Source: Chromatiaceae bacterium (GTDB taxonomy: Bacteria; Pseudomonadota; Gammaproteobacteria; Chromatiales; Chromatiaceae). Taken from it: a stretch of DNA of 64,000 bases. The DNA is taken from NCBI GenBank assembly GCA_016714645.1, contig JADKCI010000004.1, positions 477,501 to 541,500 on the forward strand, in the 5' to 3' direction. Both the position numbers and the translations under genes were made by a program. The notes below the pieces were generated by a model, which worked only from the letters and a program-made list of their open reading frames with translations, ran no database searches and was not told the origin of the DNA. Shown in pieces: positions 19,455 to 28,473 of this stretch. Every line of letters starts with the position of its first letter. The stretch's first letter is position 1.

Positions 19455-20960
19455 ATGAAAATCAGCCGCCAAGGCCGCAAGGTCGCTTGGCTTTCCAGTA
19501 GCCTGGCCGGCATGGCCCTGCTGTTGGCTTACGGGCCTGCCCAAGCGGAACGTCCGCCCGGCCAGGTCGGAGTCGATTGGGGTACGCCCGCGGGCCAGGA
19601 GTGCGTCGATTGCCACATGACCGAGAACCCTGGCCTCTACTGGGAATGGAACAAAAGCCAGCATGGCCAGAATGGCGTCAACTGCCTGGATTGTCATGAG
19701 GCCAAGGAGGGGGATAAGGATGCCTTCAGCCACGAGGGCGCCCTTATCTCCATCGTGGTGACCCCCAAGGATTGCTCGAAATGCCATGCCGGTGAGTACG
19801 AGCAGATGGAGGGTTCCCATCACTCCAAGGCCGGCGATATCCTCGCCTCCCTGGACAACCTGATGGGCGAGGTGGTCGGCGGACCCGCCGCGGTCAACGC
19901 CGGTTGCCGCCAGTGTCATGGCGGTCTCCTTGAGTTCGAAACCGAGGGCAAGAACAAGGGTCGGCCCCTCCCGGGTAGTTGGCCCAACACCGGCATAGGC
20001 CGCTTGAACCCGGACGGCTCCAAGGGCTCCTGCACCGCCTGCCATGGTCGCCATCGCTTCTCCCGCGAACAGGCCCGTACCCCGGATACCTGCGGCAAAT
20101 GCCATGTGGGACCCGATCATCCCCAGATCGAGGTCTATAACGAGTCCAAGCACGGCATTATCTACCGGGCTCAGATTGATGAGATGAATCTCAAGTCCGA
20201 CAAGTGGATCGCCGGAGTGGATTACTCCGCCGCCCCCACCTGCGCCACCTGCCACATGAGCGCCGGCCTCAATCAGCCCAAGACTCACAATGTCGGCGAG
20301 CGTATCTCCTGGACCCTGAGGCCCCCCATCTCCACCAAGATGAATCTGGTGAAGCTGGAGGATGGCAATGAGTTCGACGTCCCCGAGGGTAAGGAACTGC
20401 CCAAGGTCGGCGACGAGGCCAAGGGTTCCAAGGTGGTCGAGGTCATCACTTGGAAGGACCGCCGCGCCAAGATGGAGAGCGTCTGCTTCGGTTGCCACTC
20501 CACCAGCGTGGTCGAGGGCCACTACAAGCAGTTTGACGACGTGGTCGAACTTTATAACGAGAAGTTCGCCAAGCCAATCGCCGCCGTCATGGCCGAACTC
20601 AAGGAGAAGGGCTACATCACCCCCGCCCCCTTCGACGAGAACATCGAGTGGACCTGGTGGGAGATCTGGCACCACGAGGGCCGTCGCGCCCGCCATGGCG
20701 CCGCCATGATGGGCCCGGACTACACCTGGTGGCACGGCATCTACGAGGTGGCCAAGCACACCTATTTCGAGTGGATCCCCGAACTCAAGGAAGTGGTTCG
20801 CGCCAAGGATAAGAACGATAAGGCCGCCGTGGCCCTGCTGGAGAAGCACTTCAAGCCCATCGAGGGCCATGACTGGTACTTCAACGGCATGAACAAGGAA
20901 TCGCTGGAAAAGGTGCGGGCTGGTTTCGAGGCTCGTTACGGCAAGGGGTCGCTGAAATAG
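19455..20960 (+). CDS. Octaheme c-type cytochrome, hydroxylamine oxidoreductase family
   Basis: Periplasmic multiheme protein, 501 residues. A Sec signal (AWLSSSLAGMALLLAYGPAQA, cleavage near 31) precedes eight CxxCH motifs with first cysteines at 50, 77, 107, 151, 193, 213, 263 and 344. This count and spacing match the HAO family. The C-terminal block has IWHHEGRRARHGAAMMGPDYTWWHG. HAO-family members either oxidise hydroxylamine or hydrazine (with a Tyr cross-linked to the catalytic heme) or reduce nitrite. Tyr423, Tyr430 and Tyr437 are candidates, but I cannot decide without an alignment. AAGGAGAG precedes the ATG. The FNR box upstream favours expression without oxygen, hence a reductive role. 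No cytochrome cM552 or c554 gene follows. Confidence 0.9.
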   Translation: MKISRQGRKVAWLSSSLAGMALLLAYGPAQAERPPGQVGVDWGTPAGQECVDCHMTENPGLYWEWNKSQHGQNGVNCLDCHEAKEGDKDAFSHEGALISIVVTPKDCSKCHAGEYEQMEGSHHSKAGDILASLDNLMGEVVGGPAAVNAGCRQCHGGLLEFETEGKNKGRPLPGSWPNTGIGRLNPDGSKGSCTACHGRHRFSREQARTPDTCGKCHVGPDHPQIEVYNESKHGIIYRAQIDEMNLKSDKWIAGVDYSAAPTCATCHMSAGLNQPKTHNVGERISWTLRPPISTKMNLVKLEDGNEFDVPEGKELPKVGDEAKGSKVVEVITWKDRRAKMESVCFGCHSTSVVEGHYKQFDDVVELYNEKFAKPIAAVMAELKEKGYITPAPFDENIEWTWWEIWHHEGRRARHGAAMMGPDYTWWHGIYEVAKHTYFEWIPELKEVVRAKDKNDKAAVALLEKHFKPIEGHDWYFNGMNKESLEKVRAGFEARYGKGSLK

Positions 20961-20987
20961 ACCGGTCCTAGATCACGACCCAACGAG

Positions 20988-21025
20988 ATCCCGCGCGGGG
21001 CCTGGTGCCCCCCGCGGGATTTTTC
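20988..21025 (+). terminator. Terminator between HAO-family gene and TPR gene
   Basis: ATCCCGCG-x-GGGG pairs with CCCC-x-CGCGGGAT around a short loop and is followed by TTTTT. It ends about 22 bases before the next start codon, so it probably sets a ratio between the two gene products. Confidence 0.75.
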
Positions 21026-21046
21026 ATTTCTGGAGGAGATAGTGTC

Positions 21047-21469
21047 ATGAAAATCCGTTTATTACTCGCTGCGGTGTTTCTATGCTTGGCCCTGCCCCTG
21101 GCCGCCGAGGAGCCCAGCCTGCTCCAGCAAGGCGAAACCCTGCTCAACGAAGGCAAGCTCCCGGAGGCCCTCGCCGCCCTGCAACAGGCAGTGGTTGCCG
21201 AGCCGAATTCCTCCCGGGCCTTCCAACGCCTGGGCGGCGCCCAACTCATGAGTCAGGACTATGCCGGCAGCATCCAGAGCTTCCAGCGCGCCATCAGCCT
21301 GGATGCCAATAATGCCGACGCCTTCGTCGGCATGGCTATGGCCTATATTCACGGGGGCCGTTATGGCCAGGCCCGCTCCGCCCTGGAAGAGGCCAAGCGC
21401 ATCGCCCCGGCCAAAGGGCCCAAGATCGACGAGGTCATCTCCTGGATTGATCAGCGGCCCGCCCTGTAA
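21047..21469 (+). CDS. Periplasmic tetratricopeptide repeat protein
   Basis: 140 residues: a signal peptide (MKIRLLLAAVFLCLALPLAA, cleavage near 20) and about three TPR units beginning at LLQQGETLLNEGK, SRAFQRLGGAQLMSQ and ADAFVGMAMAYIHGG. A strong GGAGGAG site precedes the ATG. The gene lies 86 bases after the HAO-family gene on the same strand with a terminator between, so it may be made at a lower level from the same promoter. A scaffold or heme-protein maturation partner is possible, but nothing shows this directly. Confidence 0.85.
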   Translation: MKIRLLLAAVFLCLALPLAAEEPSLLQQGETLLNEGKLPEALAALQQAVVAEPNSSRAFQRLGGAQLMSQDYAGSIQSFQRAISLDANNADAFVGMAMAYIHGGRYGQARSALEEAKRIAPAKGPKIDEVISWIDQRPAL

Positions 21470-21702
21470 GAGCGAATGTAGTCCACCAGGCAATTGGGAT
21501 CGGAGTAGCGGCCAGCGTCGAAGGGACTGGTTCTCAAGCTCATTGGTTTGTCATGCCCGCCCGGATGCTCTAGCCTTATGGCCTCCTGAGCCATCCAGGA
21601 AGCGCATTGGCGGGAATGGTAGGGTGCGGGACCAAGGTGGCGATTGGCTCGCGGTACCGCCGATCGCTGCCGTGTCCCAGATCCGATTGTCAGGAGACAT
21701 CC

Positions 21703-24700
21703 GTGGGCAACCCCTTCTTTGACAGACCGATTCTCAATTCCCCCTATGCCTGTCCCAAGCGGCATTGGGAACTGGACGCCACCGGTCAACCGACTCAAAA
21801 AATTCTTGAAACCCGGCGTCGCGCGGAGTTCATCACCCCGATCCCCAAGCCCAAGAAACAAAGCGGCCCTGGTAAGCAGAGCGAGATAGCGTTCGATGAA
21901 GGCATGGGGCTGAGTACCGAGGATCAGCGCTACGACCACACCGCCATCATCAACGCCCTTCGTCAGGAGGTGGATCGTTGGCGCCAGGACCCCGACCCGA
22001 ATCATTGGCGGGTCACCCCCGAGACGGCCCGTCTCCTCCAGCATTGGCGCCATCACCCCTTCAGCGGCATCCGCCCTTTCTTTTGCCAGGTCGAGGCCGT
22101 CGAGACCGCCATCTGGCTGACCGAGGTCGCGCCTCAGATCGGCAAGGCCGGCGAACGCTTCCTGAGGCATCTGACCGACGCGAACCACGACGCCAATCCG
22201 GAGCTGATGCGCCTGGCCCTCAAGCTCGCCACCGGGGCTGGCAAGACCACCGTCATGGCTATGCTGATCGCCTGGCAGACCGTCAATGCCGTTCGCCGCC
22301 GGGGCACCAAGAAGTTTACGCGCGGCTTTCTCGTCGTCACCCCCGGGATCACCATCCGGGACCGCCTGCGGGTCCTCCAACCCAGCGACCCCGACAGCTA
22401 TTTCGCCAGCCGCGAGCTGGTCCCCAGCGACCTGCTCGATGAGGTCAAGCGCGCCAAGATCGTCATCACCAACTACCACGCCTTCCGGCGACGCGAGCGC
22501 CTGGAAATCTCCAAGGGCGGTCGCCTCCTGCTGCAAGGCCGAAGCGGCGAGGCCCTGGACACCCAGGAGACCGAGGGCCAAATGCTCCAGCGTGTCATGC
22601 CCGACCTGATGGGCCTGAAGAACATCCTGGCCATCAACGACGAGGCCCACCACTGCTACCGCGAGAAGCCGAATCAGGGTCAGGAGGTCAATTTGACGGG
22701 AGACGAGAAGAAGGAGGCCGAGAAAAATAGCGCCGCCGCCCGACTCTGGATCTCCGGCCTGGAGGCCGTCAATCGCCACCAGGGCCTGGCTCGCGTCTTC
22801 GATCTTTCCGCCACCCCTTTCTTCCTGCGCGGTTCCGGTTATGCCGAGGGCACCCTCTTTCCTTGGACCCTGAGCGACTTCTCGCTGATGGATGCCATCG
22901 AGAGCGGCATCGTTAAGTTGCCGCGGGTGCCCATCGCCGACAACATCCCTGGCGGCGAAATGCCCATGTTCCGCAACCTCTGGGAGCATATCGGCAAGAA
23001 AATGCCCAAAAAGGGCCGGGGCAAGGCGGCGTCACTGAATCCGCTCGATCTGCCGCCCCCGCTTCAGACGGCCCTGGAGGCCCTGTACGGCCACTACGAG
23101 AAGACTCACCTCCTGTGGAATCAGGCGGGAGTACCGGTCCCGCCCTGTTTCATCGTCGTCTGCAATAACACCGCCACCTCCAAGTTGGTTTACGACTACA
23201 TCTCCGGCTTCCAGCGCCACCAGGACGACGGCACCCGCAAACTGGAGGCCGGCCGCCTGCCCCTGTTCCGCAACCACAACGAGGATGGCGATCCCCTGCC
23301 ACGCCCCCGGACCCTCCTGATCGATAGCGAACAACTGGAATCCGGCGAGGCCCTGGACGAGAACTTCCGAGCCATAGCCGCCGATGAAATCGAACGCTTC
23401 CGGCGCGAGATCATCGAGCGTACCGGCGACCCGCGCCAGGCCGAAAACCTCACCGATCAAGACCTCCTGCGCGAAGTTATGAACACGGTTGGCAAGCCTG
23501 GCCGGCTCGGGGCCGACATTCGCTGCGTGGTCTCGGTCTCCATGCTCACCGAGGGCTGGGATGCCAATACCGTTACCCACGTCCTGGGTGTCCGCGCCTT
23601 CGGCACCCAGCTCCTGTGCGAGCGGGTTATCGGCCGGGCGCTGCGCCGCCAGTCCTATGACCTCAACGAAGAGGGGCTCTTTAACGTCGAATATGCCGAT
23701 GTCCTGGGTATCCCTTTCGACTTCAATGCCACCCCCACGGTGGCACCGCCGCAGCCCCCGCGACAGGCCATTCAGGTCAAGGCGGTCCGCCCCGAGCGCG
23801 ATGCCCTGGAGATCCGCTTTCCCCGCGTGGCGGGCTATCGCACCGAACTGCCCGAGGATCGGCTGGCGTCCCAATTCGACGCGGACTCGGTCCTGGAATT
23901 GACGCCGGACCTGGTCGGTGCCGCTGAAACGCTCAATGCCGGCATCATCGGCGCGACCGTGGATCTCAACCTTGTCCATACGGGGGAAGTGCGCCAGGCT
24001 CAGGTGCTCTACGAACTGACATCCCACCTCTTGCTCAGCCGCTACCGCGATGCCAACGGTGAGCCCCAGCTCCATCTCTTCGGCCAACTCAAGCGCATTA
24101 CCCGCCAGTGGCTCGATGGCTATCTCCACTGCCAGGGCGGTGTTTACCCGGCGCAACTCAAATACAAGACCCTGGCGGATATGGCCTGTGAGCGAATTAA
24201 CGCCGGCATCACCCGCGCCTTCATCGGCCAGCGCCCCGTCAAGGCCCTGCTCGACCCCTACAACCCGGTCGGCTCCACCGTTCATGTCAACTTCACGACC
24301 TCCAAGATCGACCGCTGGGAGACGTCCGCCGACCGCTGTCACCTCAACTGGGCCATCCTCGATAGCGACTGGGAGGCGGAGTTCTGCCGCGTGGTGGAGG
24401 CCCATCCCCAGGTGTGCGCCTATGTGAAGAACCACAATCTGGGCTTCGAGGTGCCTTACCGGTACGGTTCCGAGATGCGCCGCTACCTGCCCGACTTCAT
24501 CGTCCTGGTGGATGATGGCCATGGCGACGACGACCCTCTGCACCTCATTGTCGAGATCAAGGGCTTTCGGGGCGAGGATGCCAAGGACAAGAAGGCCACG
24601 ATGGACAGCTACTGGGTCCCCGGCGTGAACAACCTCGGCACCTACGGCCGCTGGGCCTTCGCCGAATTCGGCGATGTCTACCAGATCGAATCCGCCTTCA

Positions 24701-24774
24701 AGGTCAAGGTCGAAGGGGAGTTCAACAAGATGATCGGTGCCGTCGTCGCGGCACCAACGGCCGTGGAGGCCTAG
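21703..24774 (+). CDS. Helicase-nuclease restriction subunit (type III Res-like, BPTD_3080-type)
   Basis: 1023 residues from a GTG start with AGGAG seven bases upstream; the frame is open 32 codons further but without homologous character. Order: N-terminal NPFFDRPILNSPY block, superfamily 2 helicase with Walker A ATGAGKT at 176-182, DEAH box near 313 and SATP motif, helicase C-terminal half with VSMLTEGWDANTVTHVLG, then a PD-(D/E)xK nuclease (PDF at 930, VEIKG at 950-954). I recall this architecture as the BPTD_3080 family. It would translocate on and cut foreign DNA not protected by the partner methyltransferase at 25010. A 233-base gap upstream shows no clear promoter. Confidence 0.88.
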   Translation: MGNPFFDRPILNSPYACPKRHWELDATGQPTQKILETRRRAEFITPIPKPKKQSGPGKQSEIAFDEGMGLSTEDQRYDHTAIINALRQEVDRWRQDPDPNHWRVTPETARLLQHWRHHPFSGIRPFFCQVEAVETAIWLTEVAPQIGKAGERFLRHLTDANHDANPELMRLALKLATGAGKTTVMAMLIAWQTVNAVRRRGTKKFTRGFLVVTPGITIRDRLRVLQPSDPDSYFASRELVPSDLLDEVKRAKIVITNYHAFRRRERLEISKGGRLLLQGRSGEALDTQETEGQMLQRVMPDLMGLKNILAINDEAHHCYREKPNQGQEVNLTGDEKKEAEKNSAAARLWISGLEAVNRHQGLARVFDLSATPFFLRGSGYAEGTLFPWTLSDFSLMDAIESGIVKLPRVPIADNIPGGEMPMFRNLWEHIGKKMPKKGRGKAASLNPLDLPPPLQTALEALYGHYEKTHLLWNQAGVPVPPCFIVVCNNTATSKLVYDYISGFQRHQDDGTRKLEAGRLPLFRNHNEDGDPLPRPRTLLIDSEQLESGEALDENFRAIAADEIERFRREIIERTGDPRQAENLTDQDLLREVMNTVGKPGRLGADIRCVVSVSMLTEGWDANTVTHVLGVRAFGTQLLCERVIGRALRRQSYDLNEEGLFNVEYADVLGIPFDFNATPTVAPPQPPRQAIQVKAVRPERDALEIRFPRVAGYRTELPEDRLASQFDADSVLELTPDLVGAAETLNAGIIGATVDLNLVHTGEVRQAQVLYELTSHLLLSRYRDANGEPQLHLFGQLKRITRQWLDGYLHCQGGVYPAQLKYKTLADMACERINAGITRAFIGQRPVKALLDPYNPVGSTVHVNFTTSKIDRWETSADRCHLNWAILDSDWEAEFCRVVEAHPQVCAYVKNHNLGFEVPYRYGSEMRRYLPDFIVLVDDGHGDDDPLHLIVEIKGFRGEDAKDKKATMDSYWVPGVNNLGTYGRWAFAEFGDVYQIESAFKVKVEGEFNKMIGAVVAAPTAVEA

Positions 24775-24808
24775 CCTTCTCGTTCCCATATGACTAAAGA
24801 AATCACGA

Positions 24809-25000
24809 ATGAGCGGTAATTTTCTCGACTCCAATTGCTACCGGCGCGGCATCGCGGTTCAGGGACGTTATGGCTTCCATTTCTATGACTCCCTGATTGT
24901 GGCGGCTGCCCTGGAGGCCGGTTGCACGCGGCTGTTGAGTGAAGACCTGCAACACGGCTAAAGGATCGAGACTCTGACCGTGGAAAACCCCTTCCTGTAA
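24809..25000 (+). pseudogene. PIN-domain (VapC-like) gene remnant
   Basis: The frame reads MSGNFLDSN, the typical first strand of a PIN nuclease with its catalytic Asp. It then jumps to the typical C-terminal part (YGFHFYDSLIVAAALEAG and LLSEDLQHG), hits TAA at 24959-24961 where relatives have Gln, and continues RIETLTVENPFL to a second stop at 24998. About 70 to 80 central residues are deleted. The gene is therefore dead by both deletion and nonsense. No antitoxin gene is left. It fills the space between the helicase-nuclease and methyltransferase genes. Confidence 0.8.
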
Positions 25001-25009
25001 GGTACAACG

Positions 25010-28000
25010 ATGCCCCCAAAGCAAAAAGGCCCCGCGGTCACGGTCGCCACACTGACCCACGGCGACGCCACCCGCAAGAACATCCCGACGGCCGAATACC
25101 AGCCGGTGATGCAGAAGGCCGAGCAGGACCCGGTGCCCGTAACCTATGAGCGCGGCGGGGCCGGATGCGATAAGGAAAAGGACCAGCGCAACCGCGATCT
25201 CGATCCCCAACTCGTCTGGCGCGGCAAGGACCAGCAGGACTGGAGCGATCTCGTCGTAAATGCTCCGCCCCTTTACATCCAGGAGAAGGTCCACCCCAAG
25301 GTCCTGATCGACGACCTGCTGCGCCAATCCCAGAACCCCTTGCTCCGCGAGAGAGGGGCCGGGGGTGAGGGTGAGCAGATCGACATGTTCTCCGATTTCA
25401 ACGGCCTCCCCAAGGACGCCGACAAGACCGAGTTCTACCGCCACGACCAAAACTGGTCCAACCGCATGATCCTCGGCGACTCTCTGCAAGTCATGGCCAG
25501 CCTGGCCGAACGCGAGGGGCTGCGCGGCAAGGTGCAGTGCATCTACCTCGATCCGCCTTACGGCATCAAGTTCAACAGCAACTTTCAGTGGTCCACCACC
25601 AGCCGCGACGTGAAGGATGGCAACGCCGCCCACATCACCCGCGAGCCCGAGCAGGTCAAAGCCTTCCGCGACACCTGGCGCGACGGCATCCACAGCTACC
25701 TCACCTACCTGCGGGATCGGCTCACCGTCGCCCGCGATCTGCTCACCGACTCTGGCTCCATCTTCGTGCAAATCGGCGATGAAAATGTCCACCGCGTCCG
25801 GGCGTTGCTCGATGAAGTGTTCGGCCCTGAAAACTGCGTCAGCTCCATCGTCTTCGTCAAAACATCAAGCTCGACTAGTGACTTCCTCGGTCCGACGTTT
25901 GATACGCTGCTCTGGTATGCAAAAAGGAAAGAGGCTGTGAAATACCGTAAGTCTTTGCTGAAGAAAGCCCCCGGTCAAAAGGGAGGAACTGGCTACAAGA
26001 GCGTCCAACTTGCGAATCTGGAGCGAAGGACGCTAACCAAGGCTGAGATTGATGAACCTGGCTCGCTACCGAGCGGATCGAAGATTTACTTTCGCGACAA
26101 TCTCACGAGTCAAAGTGTAGGCCGGGACAAAGGTGAGGGAGCAGCTTCTTGGTTCGGCGTAAACTTCGAGGGCCAAGTGATCAAACCGTCGCTCTCAGTC
26201 CGATGGAAAACCAATGAGCTAGGATTTGATCGGCTCATTAAAGGAAGCCGAGTGGAGGCCAGTTCCGGGAATAATCTCGGCTACATTCGGCTGCTGGATG
26301 ACTACCCAGTTTATGAGCTAACAGACGTTTGGACGGATACACTCGGGCAGAACCAATTTGGAGGCTCGAAAACCTATGTTGTCCAAACCGCGCTCACTGC
26401 CGTCGAACGCTGCCTCCTGATGACCACCGACCCCGGCGACCTCGTGCTCGACCCAACCTGCGGGTCCGGCACCACTGTGACTGTCGCCGAGCAATGGGGA
26501 CGTCGCTGGATCACGATTGACACCTCGCGCGTGGCGCTGGCACTGGCCCGCGCCCGCGTCATGGGCGCGCGTTACCCCTTTTACCTGCTGGCCGATTCCC
26601 GCGAAGGCCAGGTCAAGGAAGCCGAAGTCACCCGCACCACGCCGAGTTCGCGGCCCGTCCACGGCAACATCCGCCACGGCTTCGTCTATGAGCGCGTGCC
26701 GCACATCACCCTCAAGTCGATCGCTAATAACACCGAGATCGACGTCATCTGGGAGAAGTGGCAGGCGACATTAGAGCCGCTGAGCGAGGGCCTGAATGCC
26801 GCGATGGGGCAGCAGTGGCAGGAATGGGAGATGCCTCGCGCGGCCGAAGACCCCTGGCCGACCGAGCCCCGGCGGCAATTCGATGCATTGAAGGCCGAGC
26901 AAGCCAAAAGCGCGAACGCCAGACAGAGCAAGATCGAAGACAGCCTGCTCGCGCTCAACAAGGCCCTCAAGCGGGATTACACCCTGGAGACCCTGCCGGA
27001 CCGCCCCGTCGATCCCTGGCCTGAACCGGTTAGCAAGCTGCATGGGGATTGGTGGCAGGCCCGCATCGCCCGCCAGCGGGAGATCGACGCCTCCATCGCC
27101 GCTAAGGCTGATTTCGAGTACCTCTACGACAGGCCCTATGTCGACAGGAAGACGGTCCGTGTCGCTGGCCCCTTCACCGTGGAGAGCCTGTCCCCCCACC
27201 GGGTGCTGGGCGTTGACGAGAACGATGAACTGATCGACCCGACGGATCGCATTGCCCATCCCGATGCCGGCTACGGGGAGAAGCAGACCTTCCCCCAGAT
27301 GATCCTGGAGAACCTGAAGGTGGCCGGGGTACAGCAGGCCCACAAGGAGGGCCGGATCAGCTTCACCTCCCTGCTACCCTGGCCTGGCGATCTGGTCTGC
27401 GCGATCGGCCGCTATCGCGAAGGTGACCCGGAAACCGGGACCGAAAAGCGCGCCGCCATCTTCATCGGCCCCGAGTTCGGTACCGTCAGCCGCCCCGATC
27501 TGGTCAGTGCCGCCCGCGAGGCCGGCGATGCCGATTTCGATGTCCTGATCGCCTGCGCCTTCAACTACGAGGCCCATGCCACCGACTTCAATAAGCTTGG
27601 CCGCATCCCGGTGCTCAAGGCGCGGATGAACGCCGACCTGCACATGGCCCAGGACCTGAAAATCACCAGCAAGGGCAACCTGTTCGTGATCTTCGGCGAG
27701 CCGGACATCGAGATTCTGCCCGCCGGGAATGGCCAGATGCGGATCAAGATCAAGGGCGTGGACGTCTTCCACCCCAGTACCGGGGAGGTCCGCAGCGACG
27801 GGGCTGCGGGCATCGCCTGCTGGTTCATCGACACCGATTACAACGAGGAGAGTTTCTTCGTCCGCCATGCCTACTTCCTGGGCGCCGAGGACCCTTACAA
27901 GGCGCTGAAGACGACCCTCAAGGCCGAGATCAACGAGGAAGCCTGGGCCTCCTTGCATAGCGATACCTCCCGCCCCTTCCTCAAACCCGCCTCCGGACGC

Positions 28001-28108
28001 ATTGCCGTCAAGGTTATCAATCATCTGGGGGACGAGGTGATGAAGGTCTTCAGAGTGCCTCAGGCTCTCAACGGCCAGTTGAAAACCGGCGAGCAGGCTC
28101 TTGGGTGA
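25010..28108 (+). CDS. DNA adenine/cytosine-N4 methyltransferase, type III Mod-like
   Basis: 1032 residues. The catalytic motif IV DPPYG (181-185) comes before the SAM motif I DPTCGSGTT (481-489), the beta-class order, with the target recognition region between them. Long N-terminal (1-150) and C-terminal (490-1032) extensions are typical of Mod proteins that pair with the helicase-nuclease upstream. AAGGT precedes the ATG. Around residues 110-123 an Arg/Gly-rich stretch (LLRERGAGGEG) reads like an in-frame repeat insertion. The recognition region (about 25850-26390) has visibly lower GC and different codons than the flanks. The product would protect host DNA from the restriction subunit. Confidence 0.9.
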   Translation: MPPKQKGPAVTVATLTHGDATRKNIPTAEYQPVMQKAEQDPVPVTYERGGAGCDKEKDQRNRDLDPQLVWRGKDQQDWSDLVVNAPPLYIQEKVHPKVLIDDLLRQSQNPLLRERGAGGEGEQIDMFSDFNGLPKDADKTEFYRHDQNWSNRMILGDSLQVMASLAEREGLRGKVQCIYLDPPYGIKFNSNFQWSTTSRDVKDGNAAHITREPEQVKAFRDTWRDGIHSYLTYLRDRLTVARDLLTDSGSIFVQIGDENVHRVRALLDEVFGPENCVSSIVFVKTSSSTSDFLGPTFDTLLWYAKRKEAVKYRKSLLKKAPGQKGGTGYKSVQLANLERRTLTKAEIDEPGSLPSGSKIYFRDNLTSQSVGRDKGEGAASWFGVNFEGQVIKPSLSVRWKTNELGFDRLIKGSRVEASSGNNLGYIRLLDDYPVYELTDVWTDTLGQNQFGGSKTYVVQTALTAVERCLLMTTDPGDLVLDPTCGSGTTVTVAEQWGRRWITIDTSRVALALARARVMGARYPFYLLADSREGQVKEAEVTRTTPSSRPVHGNIRHGFVYERVPHITLKSIANNTEIDVIWEKWQATLEPLSEGLNAAMGQQWQEWEMPRAAEDPWPTEPRRQFDALKAEQAKSANARQSKIEDSLLALNKALKRDYTLETLPDRPVDPWPEPVSKLHGDWWQARIARQREIDASIAAKADFEYLYDRPYVDRKTVRVAGPFTVESLSPHRVLGVDENDELIDPTDRIAHPDAGYGEKQTFPQMILENLKVAGVQQAHKEGRISFTSLLPWPGDLVCAIGRYREGDPETGTEKRAAIFIGPEFGTVSRPDLVSAAREAGDADFDVLIACAFNYEAHATDFNKLGRIPVLKARMNADLHMAQDLKITSKGNLFVIFGEPDIEILPAGNGQMRIKIKGVDVFHPSTGEVRSDGAAGIACWFIDTDYNEESFFVRHAYFLGAEDPYKALKTTLKAEINEEAWASLHSDTSRPFLKPASGRIAVKVINHLGDEVMKVFRVPQALNGQLKTGEQALG

Positions 28109-28473
28109 ACGACCCTGCCGAAAGCGGACGAGGCGACTGGCAGCCACCTGCCTTGGAGTTGCCTGGCGCCATCGGCTGGCGTGCGCAGTACACGGAGATC
28201 ATCTTCGCAGATCCTCCCTATCTGGTGCTGCAGGCAACCCCGGTTTTTCCCGGTGGCCAGGGGCGGTTAGCGGCCCGAGGCATAGTCTGGGATCCCTTGG
28301 CCCTGTCGGAATCCATCGTCAGACCTGGGGCTCACTACTTGTTGACGTCCGATTGCGGCTACGCGCCGGATGCAGGGATTGAAGAGGCGGTCTTGGTTAG
28401 CCATCCCGACGCCCTGACCGTTGTGGCGGCGGATTTGGACGGCAGCGTCAGCGCCAACCCGGGGGGCGGCTGA
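28105..28473 (+). CDS. Unknown protein in the restriction operon, 122 aa
   Basis: Starts with GTG overlapping the methyltransferase stop (GTGA) and its own stop overlaps the next ATG (TGATG), so it is locked between two defence-type genes and very likely translated. The product is soluble-looking, with no signal peptide, no cysteine cluster and no motif that I recognise. It contains FADPPYLVLQATP, a chance resemblance to a DPPY motif without other methyltransferase features. A role as accessory or regulator of the cassette is inferred from position only. Confidence 0.7.
   Translation: MNDPAESGRGDWQPPALELPGAIGWRAQYTEIIFADPPYLVLQATPVFPGGQGRLAARGIVWDPLALSESIVRPGAHYLLTSDCGYAPDAGIEEAVLVSHPDALTVVAADLDGSVSANPGGG

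Noticed and set aside
19452..20870. 472-codon minus-strand frame over the octaheme cytochrome
   Set aside because: The eight CxxCH motifs and signal peptide are on the plus strand; the antisense frame has no domain.
21451..22989. 512-codon minus-strand frame antisense to the helicase-nuclease
   Set aside because: Composition (Gly/Leu/Val repeats, many Gln and His) is typical of the complement of a GC-rich gene, and the plus-strand gene has clear motifs.
23032..24834. 600-codon minus-strand frame
   Set aside because: Antisense to the same helicase-nuclease gene; no recognisable domain.
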